A stretch of DNA of 64,000 nt from an uncultured Victivallaceae bacterium (GCA_944389925.1 CALXOD010000068.1:1-64000); one strand, 5' to 3'; shown: positions 17,036 through 26,581, counted from the first letter of the stretch. Notes: generated from the letters alone by a model not told the origin. Numbers and translations are program-made.

Positions 17036-17979
17036 AAAGAATAATATGGGGAGCGATTGCGGCGCTGGTATTGCTGGCGGTTGCGCTTCCGGCAGGAGCA
17101 CAAGTGTCGATGGAACTGCAGTTGAACCGATCGGTTTATATGCAGTACGAACCGATTTTTGCAAAATTGAAGTTGCGCAACTACAGCGGTCAGCCGCTGG
17201 TTTTCGGCGTGGCGGATGAGCTGAAAGGAGAATTGCTGTTTGAAGTGACCTGCGGTACGGAAGTCATTGCCAAGGTACCGTCGAAGGATATTCCCGTTTC
17301 CATGAATATTCTGATGCCCGGGGCGACCTTGGAATTGATGGTGCCGATTTCTCAGTATTATCCGATCGAAAAGCTGGGGACCTATCGCGTGCATGCTTAT
17401 CTCAAACATAAGATGCTGAAGGATGTCTTCCGTTCCAACGAATGCCGTTTTGAAGTCAATCCCGGCGTGGAAGTCTGGAAACGCACGGTGGGGATTCCAG
17501 ATATGCTGCGGGTCGGCGAGTCCAGAGGCGAAGGTGATGAGGGGGGAGCAAATAAAAAAGAAATCAAGGAACGGACATTTTCGCTGCGGGTAATGGGGGA
17601 AAACGCCATCAGACATTATTATCTGGTGATCGAAGACAAGCAATATGTATATGCGGTACTGCGGGTGGGACGTGAAATCGGCATGGAACGCTACAAAGTG
17701 GAAGTGGACATGCTGAGTCGTCTGCATTTGTTGATTCCGATTTCTCCGAAATTATTCCGCTACGCCATCGTCAATCTGGACGGGCGGGCAGAGCAGGATA
17801 AATATCTGAAAACCACGAAAACCATTCCCAGTCTGGTGCTGGACAAAGATTCCGGACGGGTTTATGTGGTCGGTGGGGCGGAAGCGCTGCCGGGAGTGGA
17901 TTACCAGCCTCAGGAAAGAAAGGACGGCGGCAGTGCAGCAGGCGGTACGCTGGATTCGACGGGACGGGCAGGTCGTTGA
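17032..17979 (+). CDS. exported protein of unknown function
   Basis: A 315-residue protein with a clear signal peptide (IIWGAIAALVLLAVALPAGA, cleavage after AGA). The mature part is beta-rich (MELQLNRSVYMQYEPIFAKL onward) and looks like immunoglobulin-like or beta-sandwich folds, with a charged Gly/Glu-rich linker at about residues 163-183. No family is recognised. It overlaps the heptosyltransferase by four bases and runs 47 bases into mtnA, so it is part of the same transcript; an envelope role is plausible. Confidence 0.7.
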   Translation: MKRIIWGAIAALVLLAVALPAGAQVSMELQLNRSVYMQYEPIFAKLKLRNYSGQPLVFGVADELKGELLFEVTCGTEVIAKVPSKDIPVSMNILMPGATLELMVPISQYYPIEKLGTYRVHAYLKHKMLKDVFRSNECRFEVNPGVEVWKRTVGIPDMLRVGESRGEGDEGGANKKEIKERTFSLRVMGENAIRHYYLVIEDKQYVYAVLRVGREIGMERYKVEVDMLSRLHLLIPISPKLFRYAIVNLDGRAEQDKYLKTTKTIPSLVLDKDSGRVYVVGGAEALPGVDYQPQERKDGGSAAGGTLDSTGRAGR

Positions 17980-19012
17980 CTGCTCATCTCCGGAAACTTT
18001 GAATCAGCCGGGCCGGGTGCGGTTGCTGGATCAGACCCGGTTGCCAGGCGAGGTGGTGTTTCTCGAAATAGACGAGCTGGAACCATTGATCGATGCGATC
18101 CGGCGTCTGGCAGTGCGGGGGGCACCGGCGATCGGTTGCGCGGCTGCGCTGGGGTTGGCTGCAGTCGCCGGAACTTACCCTCCGCTTGAACTTGCGGATT
18201 TTCGCAAGCGCCTGGAGGCAGATGGCACATTCCTGGCGGCTGCGCGTCCGACGGCGGTGAATCTCTCCTGGGCAGTGCATCGGGTTATTCGGGAAACGAA
18301 TGAGAGCGGCGCTCGGAATGATGCAGAGGCAAAGCGTTTTTTGCTGCATGCCGCCTTGACCGTGCTGGCCGAGGATATTCAATTGTGCCGCTCCATTGGC
18401 GAAAGCGGTTTGCCGCTGCTGCGGGACGGCATGACTGTGCTGACCCATTGCAATGCGGGGGCGCTGGCAACTGCAGATTATGGAACCGCACTGGCGCCGA
18501 TTTATCTTGCACACGAGGCGGGACGCAGCATTCGAGTTTATGCGGACGAGACCCGGCCGCTGTTGCAGGGGGCGCGCCTGACGGCATGGGAATTGCAGCA
18601 GGCGGGAGTGGAGGTCTGTGTGATCTGTGACAATATGGCGGGACTGGTGATGAAGGAAAAACGCATCGATCTGGTGATTGTCGGTGCGGATCGGATTGCT
18701 GCCAATGGCGATACGGCGAACAAGATCGGGACTTATTCGGTGGCGGTGCTGGCGGCCTGGCATCGGATTCCGTTTTATGTAGCGGCGCCGTACTCCACAT
18801 TTGATCTGTCGCTTCCGGACGGGACGGGCATTCCGATAGAAGAGCGTGACGGAGGGGAAATCGGGAATGGTTTCGGACGGCGGACTGCGCCGGAAGGAGT
18901 GGCTTTTTATAATCCGGCATTTGACGTTACGCCGCATGAGCTGATTACCGGCTATATTACGGAGCGCGGCATTTTGACGCCGCCGTTTTCAGTTTCAGGA
19001 GGAGTGTCATGA
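17933..19012 (+). CDS. mtnA: S-methyl-5-thioribose-1-phosphate isomerase
   Basis: A 359-residue enzyme of the eIF2B-like family that converts methylthioribose 1-phosphate to methylthioribulose 1-phosphate in methionine salvage. Visible motifs are RGAPAIGCAAALGL, THCNAGALAT (catalytic Cys) and VGADRIAANGDTANKIGT (catalytic Asp). The start chosen is GTG at 17933, with AAAGGA ten bases upstream; the ATG at 17864 would add 23 residues outside the family. Other salvage genes are not nearby, so the product may serve another methylthio- or deoxyribose-phosphate route. It overlaps the next gene by four bases. Confidence 0.88.
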   Translation: MQQAVRWIRRDGQVVDCSSPETLNQPGRVRLLDQTRLPGEVVFLEIDELEPLIDAIRRLAVRGAPAIGCAAALGLAAVAGTYPPLELADFRKRLEADGTFLAAARPTAVNLSWAVHRVIRETNESGARNDAEAKRFLLHAALTVLAEDIQLCRSIGESGLPLLRDGMTVLTHCNAGALATADYGTALAPIYLAHEAGRSIRVYADETRPLLQGARLTAWELQQAGVEVCVICDNMAGLVMKEKRIDLVIVGADRIAANGDTANKIGTYSVAVLAAWHRIPFYVAAPYSTFDLSLPDGTGIPIEERDGGEIGNGFGRRTAPEGVAFYNPAFDVTPHELITGYITERGILTPPFSVSGGVS

Positions 19013-19725
19013 ATGACTGTCGATATTCCATCGTCATTCCCACATTAAATGAGCGGGACAATATGGAGCCGCTGTTGTCCCGGCTGGAAAGTTGCGGCCT
19101 GAAGAATTATGAAATCATCGTTGTTGATGAGCATTCTCCGGACGGCACGCTGGAGGCGGTGCAGGCTTATGCGGAAGGAAAACCGTATATCCGTGGAATG
19201 CTGAACGACGGACCACGCGGGCTCAGTCCGAGCATTGTCAAAGGATTCAGCGCCGCGAAAGGGGAAATTCTCTGCTGCATGGACGGTGATTTGCAGCATG
19301 ACGTCAAAGACTTGACCGGTTTATTGCGGACGGCGGAAGAGTATGATATGGTGGTGGGCTCCCGTTATGTGGCGGGCGGCGGTTTTGCTGAACGTTGGAA
19401 TCCGGTTCGGATATTGATCAGTCGCACAGCCGCGGGAATGGCCTGGTTGCTGCTCGGGGTGACGGTACGAGATCCTATGTCTGGGTTTTTCGCTATCCGG
19501 CGGACAGCTTTTGAGGCGGTGCGCGACAAACTCAGTCCGCGTGGATTCAAGATCATGCTGGAATTGCTGTTCCTGCTGACGTGCGAGCAGGCGGGGCGCA
19601 TTACGGAATACGGTATTACATTCGGGCGCCGCATTCATGGGGAAAGCAAGCTCTCCATACGGGTTATGGGACAATATCTTCAGATGTTGTTCGAACTGCG
19701 CCGTCGCCGGAGAAGACAACCGTAG
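19009..19725 (+). CDS. glycosyltransferase family 2, dolichol-phosphate-mannose-synthase-like
   Basis: A 238-residue GT-A enzyme without C-terminal membrane helices. It has SIVIPTLNERDN at the N-terminus, the first acidic motif as VDEHSPDGT (usually VDDxSxDGT), MDGDLQHD as the DxD region, and VVGSRYVAGG. Relatives transfer a sugar to a polyprenyl phosphate on the inner face of the membrane. It overlaps mtnA by four bases. The last 46 bases overlap, tail to tail, the rsmB-like gene on the other strand. Confidence 0.85.
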   Translation: MNDCRYSIVIPTLNERDNMEPLLSRLESCGLKNYEIIVVDEHSPDGTLEAVQAYAEGKPYIRGMLNDGPRGLSPSIVKGFSAAKGEILCCMDGDLQHDVKDLTGLLRTAEEYDMVVGSRYVAGGGFAERWNPVRILISRTAAGMAWLLLGVTVRDPMSGFFAIRRTAFEAVRDKLSPRGFKIMLELLFLLTCEQAGRITEYGITFGRRIHGESKLSIRVMGQYLQMLFELRRRRRRQP

Positions 19726-20945
19726 GCCCCATCGTGCATGACGGTCGGCAGCAGACGGCTTTCCGCCGCAATGCTGAATCCGGGAACAGTTTTCAGGAAT
19801 TCCGCAACGCGTTTTTCGTTTTCCTCCGGCTCCAGACTGCAGGTGCTGTAGAGCAGTTGCCCGCCGGGCCGGACGCGTCGGCCGGCGGCAATGAGAATTT
19901 TCATTTGCAGACCGGCTAAATCCTGAAGTTCTTCGGGACGGAAGCGCCACAGCGCATCCGGACGGCGCCGGAAGACGCCTGTATTGGAGCAGGGGACGTC
20001 TGCCAGAACCAGATCAAATACCCCGAGCTCTTCCGGAATATTCCACGGCTCCGCAGTGATGATGGGAAAACGGGACCAGCCATGTCGCCGGAAGTTTTCC
20101 CTGGTCAATTTTTGGCGGCGTTCCGAGCGGTCGGCGGCGACCAGAAGACCGTTTTGCGGAAGCATTTCTGCGATCATCAGGGACTTGCCTCCCGGGGCGC
20201 AGCAAACATCCAGCGCCCGTTCTATGGCTGCATATTCCGGCAGCGCCATAGTGGCCGCTGTGGCAGGATCCTGAAAATAGAAACGCCCTTTGTCCCAGTC
20301 CTCCGACGCCAGTAACGGTGCGGGGGAGGGGAGAGAATAGAATTGCCAGAGATTGGCCCCCGATAATGTCGGAAGCTCATGGGCCTGCCATTCCGCCATC
20401 TCCGATGCCGTAAGTTCCCGGCCGCGCCGGCAGCGGAAGACCGTCTGAGCTGGCGTCAGAAAGGCTGCGGTTAATTGTTGCAGCGTTTCCGGTGAATACC
20501 GTTTCTCCCAGTGTTTTAGAACGGTCTGCGGCAGAATATTTTCCGGAGTTTCCGGGGGCTCTTCTCCTGTTGCCGTTACTGCTCGACGCAAGACGGCATT
20601 GACGAATCCCGCTTCCGATCGGCCATATCGCTTCCGGGTCAGAGAGACAGCCACGTTGACCGCCGATTCCGGGGCGATACCGTCACAATAAAAAATCTGG
20701 GTAAGCGTCGCAGCTAGAATATGTCGGATGGCGGATTGAGGTTTTTTGCGTACCAGTCGATCGATCCGGCGGGCAAGAGAGGCCCGGCGACGGAAATAAT
20801 GAAAAAGAATATGAGATACCGTGCGGCGCAGTTCCGGCGTTTTTAGATGGAAATCCAGATAGTCATCCAGTCCGATGCCGCGTACCTCTACTGCGGCAAT
20901 GCCGTCACACGCCGCCTGCAGAATGCGCGTGGCGGCACCTTCCAT
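19680..20945 (-). CDS. rsmB: 16S rRNA (cytosine-C5)-methyltransferase RsmB/Sun
   Basis: A 421-residue protein with an N-terminal NusB-like helical domain (residues about 1-140) and a C-terminal SAM-dependent methyltransferase. Motifs are DVCCAPGGKS (SAM site), DVPCSNTGV (PC motif cysteine) and YSTCSLEPEEN (catalytic cysteine). It would methylate C967 of 16S rRNA. The ATG at 20945 follows the hldD stop by one base; an upstream start in the same frame would lie inside hldD. Last gene of the long minus-strand envelope operon. Confidence 0.9.
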   Translation of the reverse strand: MEGAATRILQAACDGIAAVEVRGIGLDDYLDFHLKTPELRRTVSHILFHYFRRRASLARRIDRLVRKKPQSAIRHILAATLTQIFYCDGIAPESAVNVAVSLTRKRYGRSEAGFVNAVLRRAVTATGEEPPETPENILPQTVLKHWEKRYSPETLQQLTAAFLTPAQTVFRCRRGRELTASEMAEWQAHELPTLSGANLWQFYSLPSPAPLLASEDWDKGRFYFQDPATAATMALPEYAAIERALDVCCAPGGKSLMIAEMLPQNGLLVAADRSERRQKLTRENFRRHGWSRFPIITAEPWNIPEELGVFDLVLADVPCSNTGVFRRRPDALWRFRPEELQDLAGLQMKILIAAGRRVRPGGQLLYSTCSLEPEENEKRVAEFLKTVPGFSIAAESRLLPTVMHDGAYGCLLRRRRSSNNI

Positions 20946-20946
20946 A

Positions 20947-21930
20947 TCAATCGCCGTCTCCCAGAAAACGTCCGGGAATGAGATAATTGCGGATGTAATC
21001 TGCCACCGCATCACGCAGCGAGGTCGGTTCCCGGTCATAACCGAGGGCGCGCAATTTGGTCATTTCAGCCTTGGTATAGTACTGATAGCGGTCGCGTAAC
21101 GATTCCGGCATGTCGATGTATTCGATGTTGACCGGTCGATCCAACGCGGCGAATGCGGCGGCGGCCAATGCGTTCCAGGTTTCGGCGCGGCCGCTGCCGA
21201 TGTTATACAATCCGGTTGCATCCGGTCGATCGGCCAGGAACAGGACCATGTCTGCGGCATCCTTGACGTACAGAAAGTCCCGCATTTGTTCGCCGTCCTT
21301 GTATTCCGGACGATAGGAACGGAAAAGACGCATCCGCCCATCGGTCGTGATTTGTTCAAAGCAACGCAGCACCACACTGCGCATGTCTCCTTTGTGCAGC
21401 TCGTTCGGGCCGTATACATTGGAGAATTTGCAGCCGGTGATATAGCGCAGCAGGCCCCGCTGCTTTGCCCACAGGTCAAACATCTGCTTGGAGTAGCCGT
21501 ACATATTGAGCGGGCGCAGCCGATCCAGTTCACTTTCATCGTCCCGATACCCATGGGCACCATCACCGTAGGTGGCGCAGCTGGAAGCATAAACCAGGCG
21601 GATATTGCGGGCCGCGGCAAATAACGCTATTTCCTGTGTGTAATGGAAATTGTTATCAATAAGGTAGCTGGCATCCCGTTCCGTGGTGGCGGAGCAGGCG
21701 CCTAGATGGAAAATGCCTTCAACAGGACATTCCGCAAATTCTCCGGCGCGGAGTCGTGCTCGAAAATCCTCTTTTTCCATATAATCCGCATATTGAAGTG
21801 CGGGCAGGTTTTTCCATTTATCCGAGGTTCCGAGGTGGTCGACGATCAGAATGTTACGGATTCCCCTGCGGTTCAGTTTCCAGACGATGGCGCTGCCGAT
21901 CAGTCCAGCGCCTCCGGTTACAATATACAT
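20947..21930 (-). CDS. hldD: ADP-L-glycero-D-manno-heptose 6-epimerase
   Basis: A 327-residue short-chain dehydrogenase/epimerase. NAD(P) binding GGAGLIGS lies at residues 6-13, then GACSATTERD, the catalytic SSCATYG and YGYSK pair, and the family-specific FSNVYGPNELHKGDM stretch. It makes the heptose donor for the LPS inner core. It sits one base after lptD and one base before rsmB, with the matching heptosyltransferase gene close by. First residues MYIVTGGAG support this start. Confidence 0.93.
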   Translation of the reverse strand: MYIVTGGAGLIGSAIVWKLNRRGIRNILIVDHLGTSDKWKNLPALQYADYMEKEDFRARLRAGEFAECPVEGIFHLGACSATTERDASYLIDNNFHYTQEIALFAAARNIRLVYASSCATYGDGAHGYRDDESELDRLRPLNMYGYSKQMFDLWAKQRGLLRYITGCKFSNVYGPNELHKGDMRSVVLRCFEQITTDGRMRLFRSYRPEYKDGEQMRDFLYVKDAADMVLFLADRPDATGLYNIGSGRAETWNALAAAAFAALDRPVNIEYIDMPESLRDRYQYYTKAEMTKLRALGYDREPTSLRDAVADYIRNYLIPGRFLGDGD

Positions 21931-21931
21931 C

Positions 21932-24586
21932 TCAGAACAAGCCTCCGTTTTCCTGCTGTCGTTTCCGGCTTTCTGCCAGCATCGTGCTCTGCGCCTGTTG
22001 CAACGGGGTCAACAATCCAGTCAGATAGGCGGTGACGTAAAAGGATGTTTCCGTGGATTTTTCTCCGTCATCCAGTTCGGTGTCGATATTCAGCTCCGCC
22101 GCGACCTCCCAGCAGTGGAATTTCCGCGTGACTGCGAACCGGTGCTGGGTGACGAAGCCGGCATTGAAATCGTAGAAGATCTGATACGATCCGAATGTAC
22201 GGCGATCCGGGGTCAGCGGAACACTCATGCCGAACATCAGTTGCTGTGTTTGGGTCAGGTAAAACTTGTTGAAAGCGCTGCCTGCTTCAATATCCGTCAA
22301 GGTACTGCCCATTGAATAGACTGACTGGGTCCGATAACGGTTTTGATAATTATAGGTAAGGTTGAAAATAAAATCCTGCACCGGTTCATATTGGAGGGAG
22401 ACACTCCAGCGATTCAGCCACTTCAGATCCAACCCGGGATTGCCGACATCCCGACCGTTACGGATCACATGTCGGCCATACTGGGTATTTTCCGGATCGT
22501 CAAAGATATCGTCTTCGCCATTCATGGCAATGGAAAAGAATGTGGAAAGGGTCAACCCCTTAAAAGGAGTCATGGTGAATTTCGTACAGAAATCGCCGAT
22601 GTGGCTGAAGCCTTCCTGCTTCTGGAAGTGATAATCCCAGTAGTTTTCCATCGACATGTAATTAACCAGTTGATTACCGCGCCGGGTCTGCAGATAATTG
22701 ACAACGCCGAGGCGGACGAAATTCTCTTCCTGAATCCGGTCGATATCATCAAAATAATACAGATGCTCCCGATTGACCGTTGGTTCTGGAATATAGGTGT
22801 AGTTAAGGTATGGCTCAATCAGATGGCGCAATCCGTCCAGCTGAAAGAAGGGGCTCCGCACATCCTGCCAGGTGTTGTAGATTTTGGTAGTCATTTCCAG
22901 CCCGAATTCACCTGCGACCCGGAACCGGGCTCCTCCGTCATTGTCATAGTTGACAAACCATCCCCGTAAATCTGAATATCCCGGATCGTCCGCCGCCAGC
23001 ATGCCGTAGAGCATGTTGTCCTCAATTTTCCGTTCGGAGGAATTGGAATAAGCGGTGAATCGTACCCCGGCGCGAGGAATGAGATTCAACCAGCCCAACC
23101 GGATCGGATAGTAAAGGAAGTTCAGGTTGTCGAACCGGCCGGTATGATAGTTGTACATATCCACGTTCCGGTCATCGTAGTCGAATTCCCGCCACTTGCG
23201 TTGCAGATAACCGGCACTGAATTCCCCTTGATAGTACAGATTGGTGTCAAACAGCTCCTGCCGGTGAATGTCAATTCTTCCGGTGGGCAGCTGCTCCACG
23301 GAGTTGAAGAAGTTGTTGACGCGCGGCCGGAAGTATACGGAGGCGGTAAAGTAATCAAACTGTTTTTCTACTGCGGCGAACGTAACCGGTTGCGGGTCCG
23401 CATTGTAATAGTTGTTGAAGAAGTCACGGTTGATAAATTCATCGCTCATGATTTCAAAATTACCGCGGAAGTCCAGCGTCGGAGTAATGTGCGTCAGGTT
23501 GCTGATACGGAAATCAAACCGCTGGCTCGGAATTTTTATCCCGTATTCGTCTGCATCTGTCGACTCATAGGGGCTCAGGTCATAAATGCCGTAGCCGAAA
23601 ATTTGAGTCCGGGAGTTTTCCGTATCAATATAGGCGTCGGCGCCATAGCCGTAACCACGGTATTGATAATAATCCGCCAGCAGTCGAACGGAACTGGCCG
23701 GATAATCGGTCGGATAAAACTTTTTCGAAAGAGAAATATAATACCCCCAGTCACCGCTTTTCCCCCATTGGGTCTGAACTAACCCCAGGTTTTCATCTTT
23801 GGGCTTGTAAAAAAACGGCAGCCAGAAAACAGGAACTCCGTAAAGGTTGATGGTACAGTTTGACCCGACAATACTGTAATCCCCCCGGTCTGCGATCGCG
23901 TTGTTCAGGCCGAATTCCCCGGTGTTGTGGGGATAGAGCGTTGCTTCTCCGCAGGAAACGGAATAATGGGCATTCTGACTTTGCAGGTAACTGCAGCTGC
24001 TGATTTCCGCATCTTTGATGGTGATGACGCCATCCGCTCCTCGTACACCGGAGCCGGCCCGACAGACGATGGTGCTGAACGTCAGCTCTGCATCAGAAAA
24101 GCTGAAATACCCGGTGATCAGATTCCCGGAAAAGGACTGGGCTTTAATGGTCCCATTGACATAACTGACGTCGACATTGATTTGCTGTCCGCCGAAAATG
24201 TCCGTGGTAATGCCGGTGATATTAACTGCAGCTCCCGCAGTATTTTCAAGTTCAGCCAGTTCGGATGGGGTCAGCTGCGCATTTCGGTGCTCCCGGCGGT
24301 AGATCTGGATATTGCCGTTGACATCAAGGTCGCGAGACTCCGTGTTGATGACCGCCCGGTCGGCATAGATGTCAAAGTCACCGAAGGGAATATGCACATT
24401 ACCCTTGACGATGATGTTACTGCCGGCGATACTCCAGTGGTCGGCCCGGATGTTTTTCAGGTCGCGCATCGAGGCGGATTTTTTAAAGCTGGACTCCAGC
24501 GAGGAGGCACCCTCCGCGGATCGGACGAAGCCGAGTACCACCGCGGCGACGAGGGTTGCCAGCATGATTTTCTTCGAAGGTTTCAT
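21932..24586 (-). CDS. lptD: LPS-assembly outer membrane protein LptD
   Basis: An 884-residue protein. After a signal peptide (IMLATLVAAVVLGFVRSAEGA) comes an OstA/LptA-like jelly-roll domain (residues about 40-230, with VKGNVHI, ADRAVINTESRDL and DVNGNIQIYRR). The rest is a large outer-membrane beta barrel with many alternating aromatic strands, ending in a C-terminal Phe. YGVPVFWLPFFYKP is the LptD signature at the start of the barrel. It inserts LPS in the outer leaflet with LptE, which is not recognised here. The ATG at 24586 is preferred over one 16 residues upstream because the signal peptide then starts normally. Confidence 0.88.
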   Translation of the reverse strand: MKPSKKIMLATLVAAVVLGFVRSAEGASSLESSFKKSASMRDLKNIRADHWSIAGSNIIVKGNVHIPFGDFDIYADRAVINTESRDLDVNGNIQIYRREHRNAQLTPSELAELENTAGAAVNITGITTDIFGGQQINVDVSYVNGTIKAQSFSGNLITGYFSFSDAELTFSTIVCRAGSGVRGADGVITIKDAEISSCSYLQSQNAHYSVSCGEATLYPHNTGEFGLNNAIADRGDYSIVGSNCTINLYGVPVFWLPFFYKPKDENLGLVQTQWGKSGDWGYYISLSKKFYPTDYPASSVRLLADYYQYRGYGYGADAYIDTENSRTQIFGYGIYDLSPYESTDADEYGIKIPSQRFDFRISNLTHITPTLDFRGNFEIMSDEFINRDFFNNYYNADPQPVTFAAVEKQFDYFTASVYFRPRVNNFFNSVEQLPTGRIDIHRQELFDTNLYYQGEFSAGYLQRKWREFDYDDRNVDMYNYHTGRFDNLNFLYYPIRLGWLNLIPRAGVRFTAYSNSSERKIEDNMLYGMLAADDPGYSDLRGWFVNYDNDGGARFRVAGEFGLEMTTKIYNTWQDVRSPFFQLDGLRHLIEPYLNYTYIPEPTVNREHLYYFDDIDRIQEENFVRLGVVNYLQTRRGNQLVNYMSMENYWDYHFQKQEGFSHIGDFCTKFTMTPFKGLTLSTFFSIAMNGEDDIFDDPENTQYGRHVIRNGRDVGNPGLDLKWLNRWSVSLQYEPVQDFIFNLTYNYQNRYRTQSVYSMGSTLTDIEAGSAFNKFYLTQTQQLMFGMSVPLTPDRRTFGSYQIFYDFNAGFVTQHRFAVTRKFHCWEVAAELNIDTELDDGEKSTETSFYVTAYLTGLLTPLQQAQSTMLAESRKRQQENGGLF

Positions 24587-24678
24587 TCGTTCCCAGAAAA
24601 AAACTTGAACCGGTCCCGAGCATGGCATCTGCATCGGGCCGGAGATATATACAAAATCACTCTACCATAGCCGTCTTT

Positions 24679-25509
24679 TCATACTTTTTCAAGCGAAGCA
24701 TTCGGGTTTCCCGGTTTTTTCCATTCTTTCAGGCGGTCCTGAATAAAATCGATCACCCACTGCAGTTCCTCCTTGCCGGCACCGGCGATATCCATGGCCG
24801 GAGCGAATTCAAACCAGACGTCGTTTTCCCGGTGAATCGGTCCCAGGTCGCGTATCCACCGCCCATTGGCCAGAAAGTCGGTTTTCAGGGCAAAAGGTAC
24901 GATCGGGACACCGGCGGCACGAGCCAGTTTGACACCGATGGAGTTGAATTTTTCCGGATGAAACTCCGCTGAGCGGGTGGCTTGCGGGAAAATGATGACC
25001 GAACGTCCCGCTTCCAGACGTTTTCGTCCTTCGGTGAGCACGATTTTCAAATCCTCACGGGGATTGTCCCGGCCAACCTGAATGGCGTCGATTGCCCGCA
25101 TGATGTCACCGAAATGCGGAATATCCATCAAAGCCGATTTGATGACAAATGTAAAATCCAGATGTGGCCGGACAATGGCATGAAAAACCGCTGTCTCCAG
25201 CAGACTCATATGGTTGCCGATCAGCACTACCGGTCGACCGTTCAAGGCGCGGAGATGATCCAGGCCACGCAGGTGCAGACGCCCCCCGCAACTTTCGATG
25301 AGTCGGATGTTCTGGTTGGAATAGTAAATTTGATGGGCTGCATCAAGCTCACCGCGGCGTCCGCAGCGACCGGAACGACTGAAAATAAGAAAATTTTTCC
25401 AGTAAAAATACCATCTTCCGCCGCCGCAGAGTCGATCCTGCCAGCAGTGCGGTGCGTCGGACGGAGTGTCGTAAGAGTCTTGGGGAAAAAGATTTTCTCC
25501 GATTGCCAT
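24679..25509 (-). CDS. PlsC-type 1-acyl-glycerol-3-phosphate acyltransferase with altered motifs
   Basis: A 276-residue acyltransferase of the PlsC/LPLAT fold. Motif I reads NHMSLLET where the family has NHxSxxD, so the acid after His is Glu. The later motif reads FPQATRS instead of FPEGTRS. IPHFGDIMRAIDAIQVGR and VPIVPFALKT are also recognisable. It probably moves an acyl group onto a lysophospholipid or another lipid; lipid A acylation cannot be excluded given its place beside lptD. The ATG at 25509 has AGGAAAG upstream. A start at 25554 would lie on the -10-like TATATTATAAG sequence. Confidence 0.78.
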   Translation of the reverse strand: MAIGENLFPQDSYDTPSDAPHCWQDRLCGGGRWYFYWKNFLIFSRSGRCGRRGELDAAHQIYYSNQNIRLIESCGGRLHLRGLDHLRALNGRPVVLIGNHMSLLETAVFHAIVRPHLDFTFVIKSALMDIPHFGDIMRAIDAIQVGRDNPREDLKIVLTEGRKRLEAGRSVIIFPQATRSAEFHPEKFNSIGVKLARAAGVPIVPFALKTDFLANGRWIRDLGPIHRENDVWFEFAPAMDIAGAGKEELQWVIDFIQDRLKEWKKPGNPNASLEKV

Positions 25510-25602
25510 GGGTCGATTCTTTCCTGACGGTTGTTTTGGGTTGCTCAAAAGCATATCTTATAATATAATGCTTTTTGGTGGTTTTTGCCAGTTTGGGCAG
25601 GG

Positions 25603-26022
25603 TTATTCTTCCGGTTCGAAGACTGGTACGGGGCGCTTTCCGGGAAGGGGTTCCGCGGAGGCTGGAGCCGGATGGCGGCGCCAGATCAGTTCGCGCTGCT
25701 CGCCGAAATAGACAAAATCAAGTTCATCCAGGACAATTTCTGTTTCGAAGGCGGTTCCTGCACCGTCCCTGCTGAAGGGCGAAATCAAGACTTTTACCAG
25801 CAGGGTGCGGCCTTCCCGGATCTGCAGAACTTTTTCCACCACGTAACCGGCACGGGCACAGGTGCCGGAGATTTTCAGGGTCGGACCGTCTGAATAATGA
25901 ACGAACCGCACATCCGGCGCTGTCAGCTCCCGAAACTCCAGCGATTGGTAAAAGGCCGAACATCCATTGATGCAGAGCAGTGTGATGACCGGCAGCAGCA
26001 GTAGCGTTAATTTTTTACACAT
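25603..26022 (-). CDS. small lipoprotein of unknown function
   Basis: A 139-residue protein with a lipoprotein signal peptide: CKKLTLLLLPVITLLCINGC, with a lipobox ending ING-C at about residue 20. Lipid attachment would use Lnt, encoded in the same operon. The mature part (about 120 residues) is beta-rich and has a conserved-looking FRELTAPDVRFVHYSDGPTL start. No family recognised. It overlaps the preceding gene by eight bases. LptE is a small lipoprotein partner of LptD, and this gene lies two genes upstream of lptD, but sequence alone does not show that it is LptE. Confidence 0.75.
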   Translation of the reverse strand: MCKKLTLLLLPVITLLCINGCSAFYQSLEFRELTAPDVRFVHYSDGPTLKISGTCARAGYVVEKVLQIREGRTLLVKVLISPFSRDGAGTAFETEIVLDELDFVYFGEQRELIWRRHPAPASAEPLPGKRPVPVFEPEE

Positions 26023-26581
26023 GATTGTTCTCCTGTTTTGGGCGGATTCTTTCGCGGATCGGCGGCAGCAGCATTCGCCAGGCGAAAAGCAGCACGATAC
26101 CACCCCAGTATCCCATTATCAGCAGGGGATGTTCCGAAAATGCCCATCCGTCGAAATGCCACTCCGAAATCGGCCAGAAGACCGGTGTGGCGAAAAAATC
26201 AGCCGAATGGGTCGGAATATCACAGAAAATATGCAGCGGCCATGCCAGATACGGCAACAGGCAGCTCCGGGCGAATATACCGATCAGTATTCCCGCGGCA
26301 GCGGCCACCACCAGACTGTGCGATACATCATAAGCAGTGAACACATAGGACGGAATTTCCGATAGGGCGGGTTTTCCGGGAGAAAAATTACCGGAAAATA
26401 CCCGTTGCACGAGATACACTCCGAAACTGACCAGATCCGGCAGCGTGCCGAATGCCAGAGCGGCCCAGAGCGTCCAGTCCTGCAGGGGAGGGCGTCGGAC
26501 TGCTGCTCCCTTTCTCAATCCGGGTAATCCGGATCGGGAGGCGGTCAGCATACCGATGGCGCCATGGGCAAATGTATCCAA
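26015..26581 (-). CDS. membrane-bound metal-dependent hydrolase-like protein (YdjM/DUF457 type)
   Basis: A 188-residue membrane protein with about four or five helices and the scattered His/Asp pattern of the YdjM/DUF457 group: DTFAHGAIGM, GTLPDLVSF, YDVSHSLVV, and PLHIFCDIPTHSADFF followed by PVFWP. These residues could bind a metal at the membrane face. The start is TTG at 26581: AGGAGAG lies five bases upstream and the first His motif begins right after it. An ATG at 26665 would overlap the DUF89 gene by 82 bases. Function unknown. Confidence 0.7.
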   Translation of the reverse strand: MDTFAHGAIGMLTASRSGLPGLRKGAAVRRPPLQDWTLWAALAFGTLPDLVSFGVYLVQRVFSGNFSPGKPALSEIPSYVFTAYDVSHSLVVAAAAGILIGIFARSCLLPYLAWPLHIFCDIPTHSADFFATPVFWPISEWHFDGWAFSEHPLLIMGYWGGIVLLFAWRMLLPPIRERIRPKQENNHV

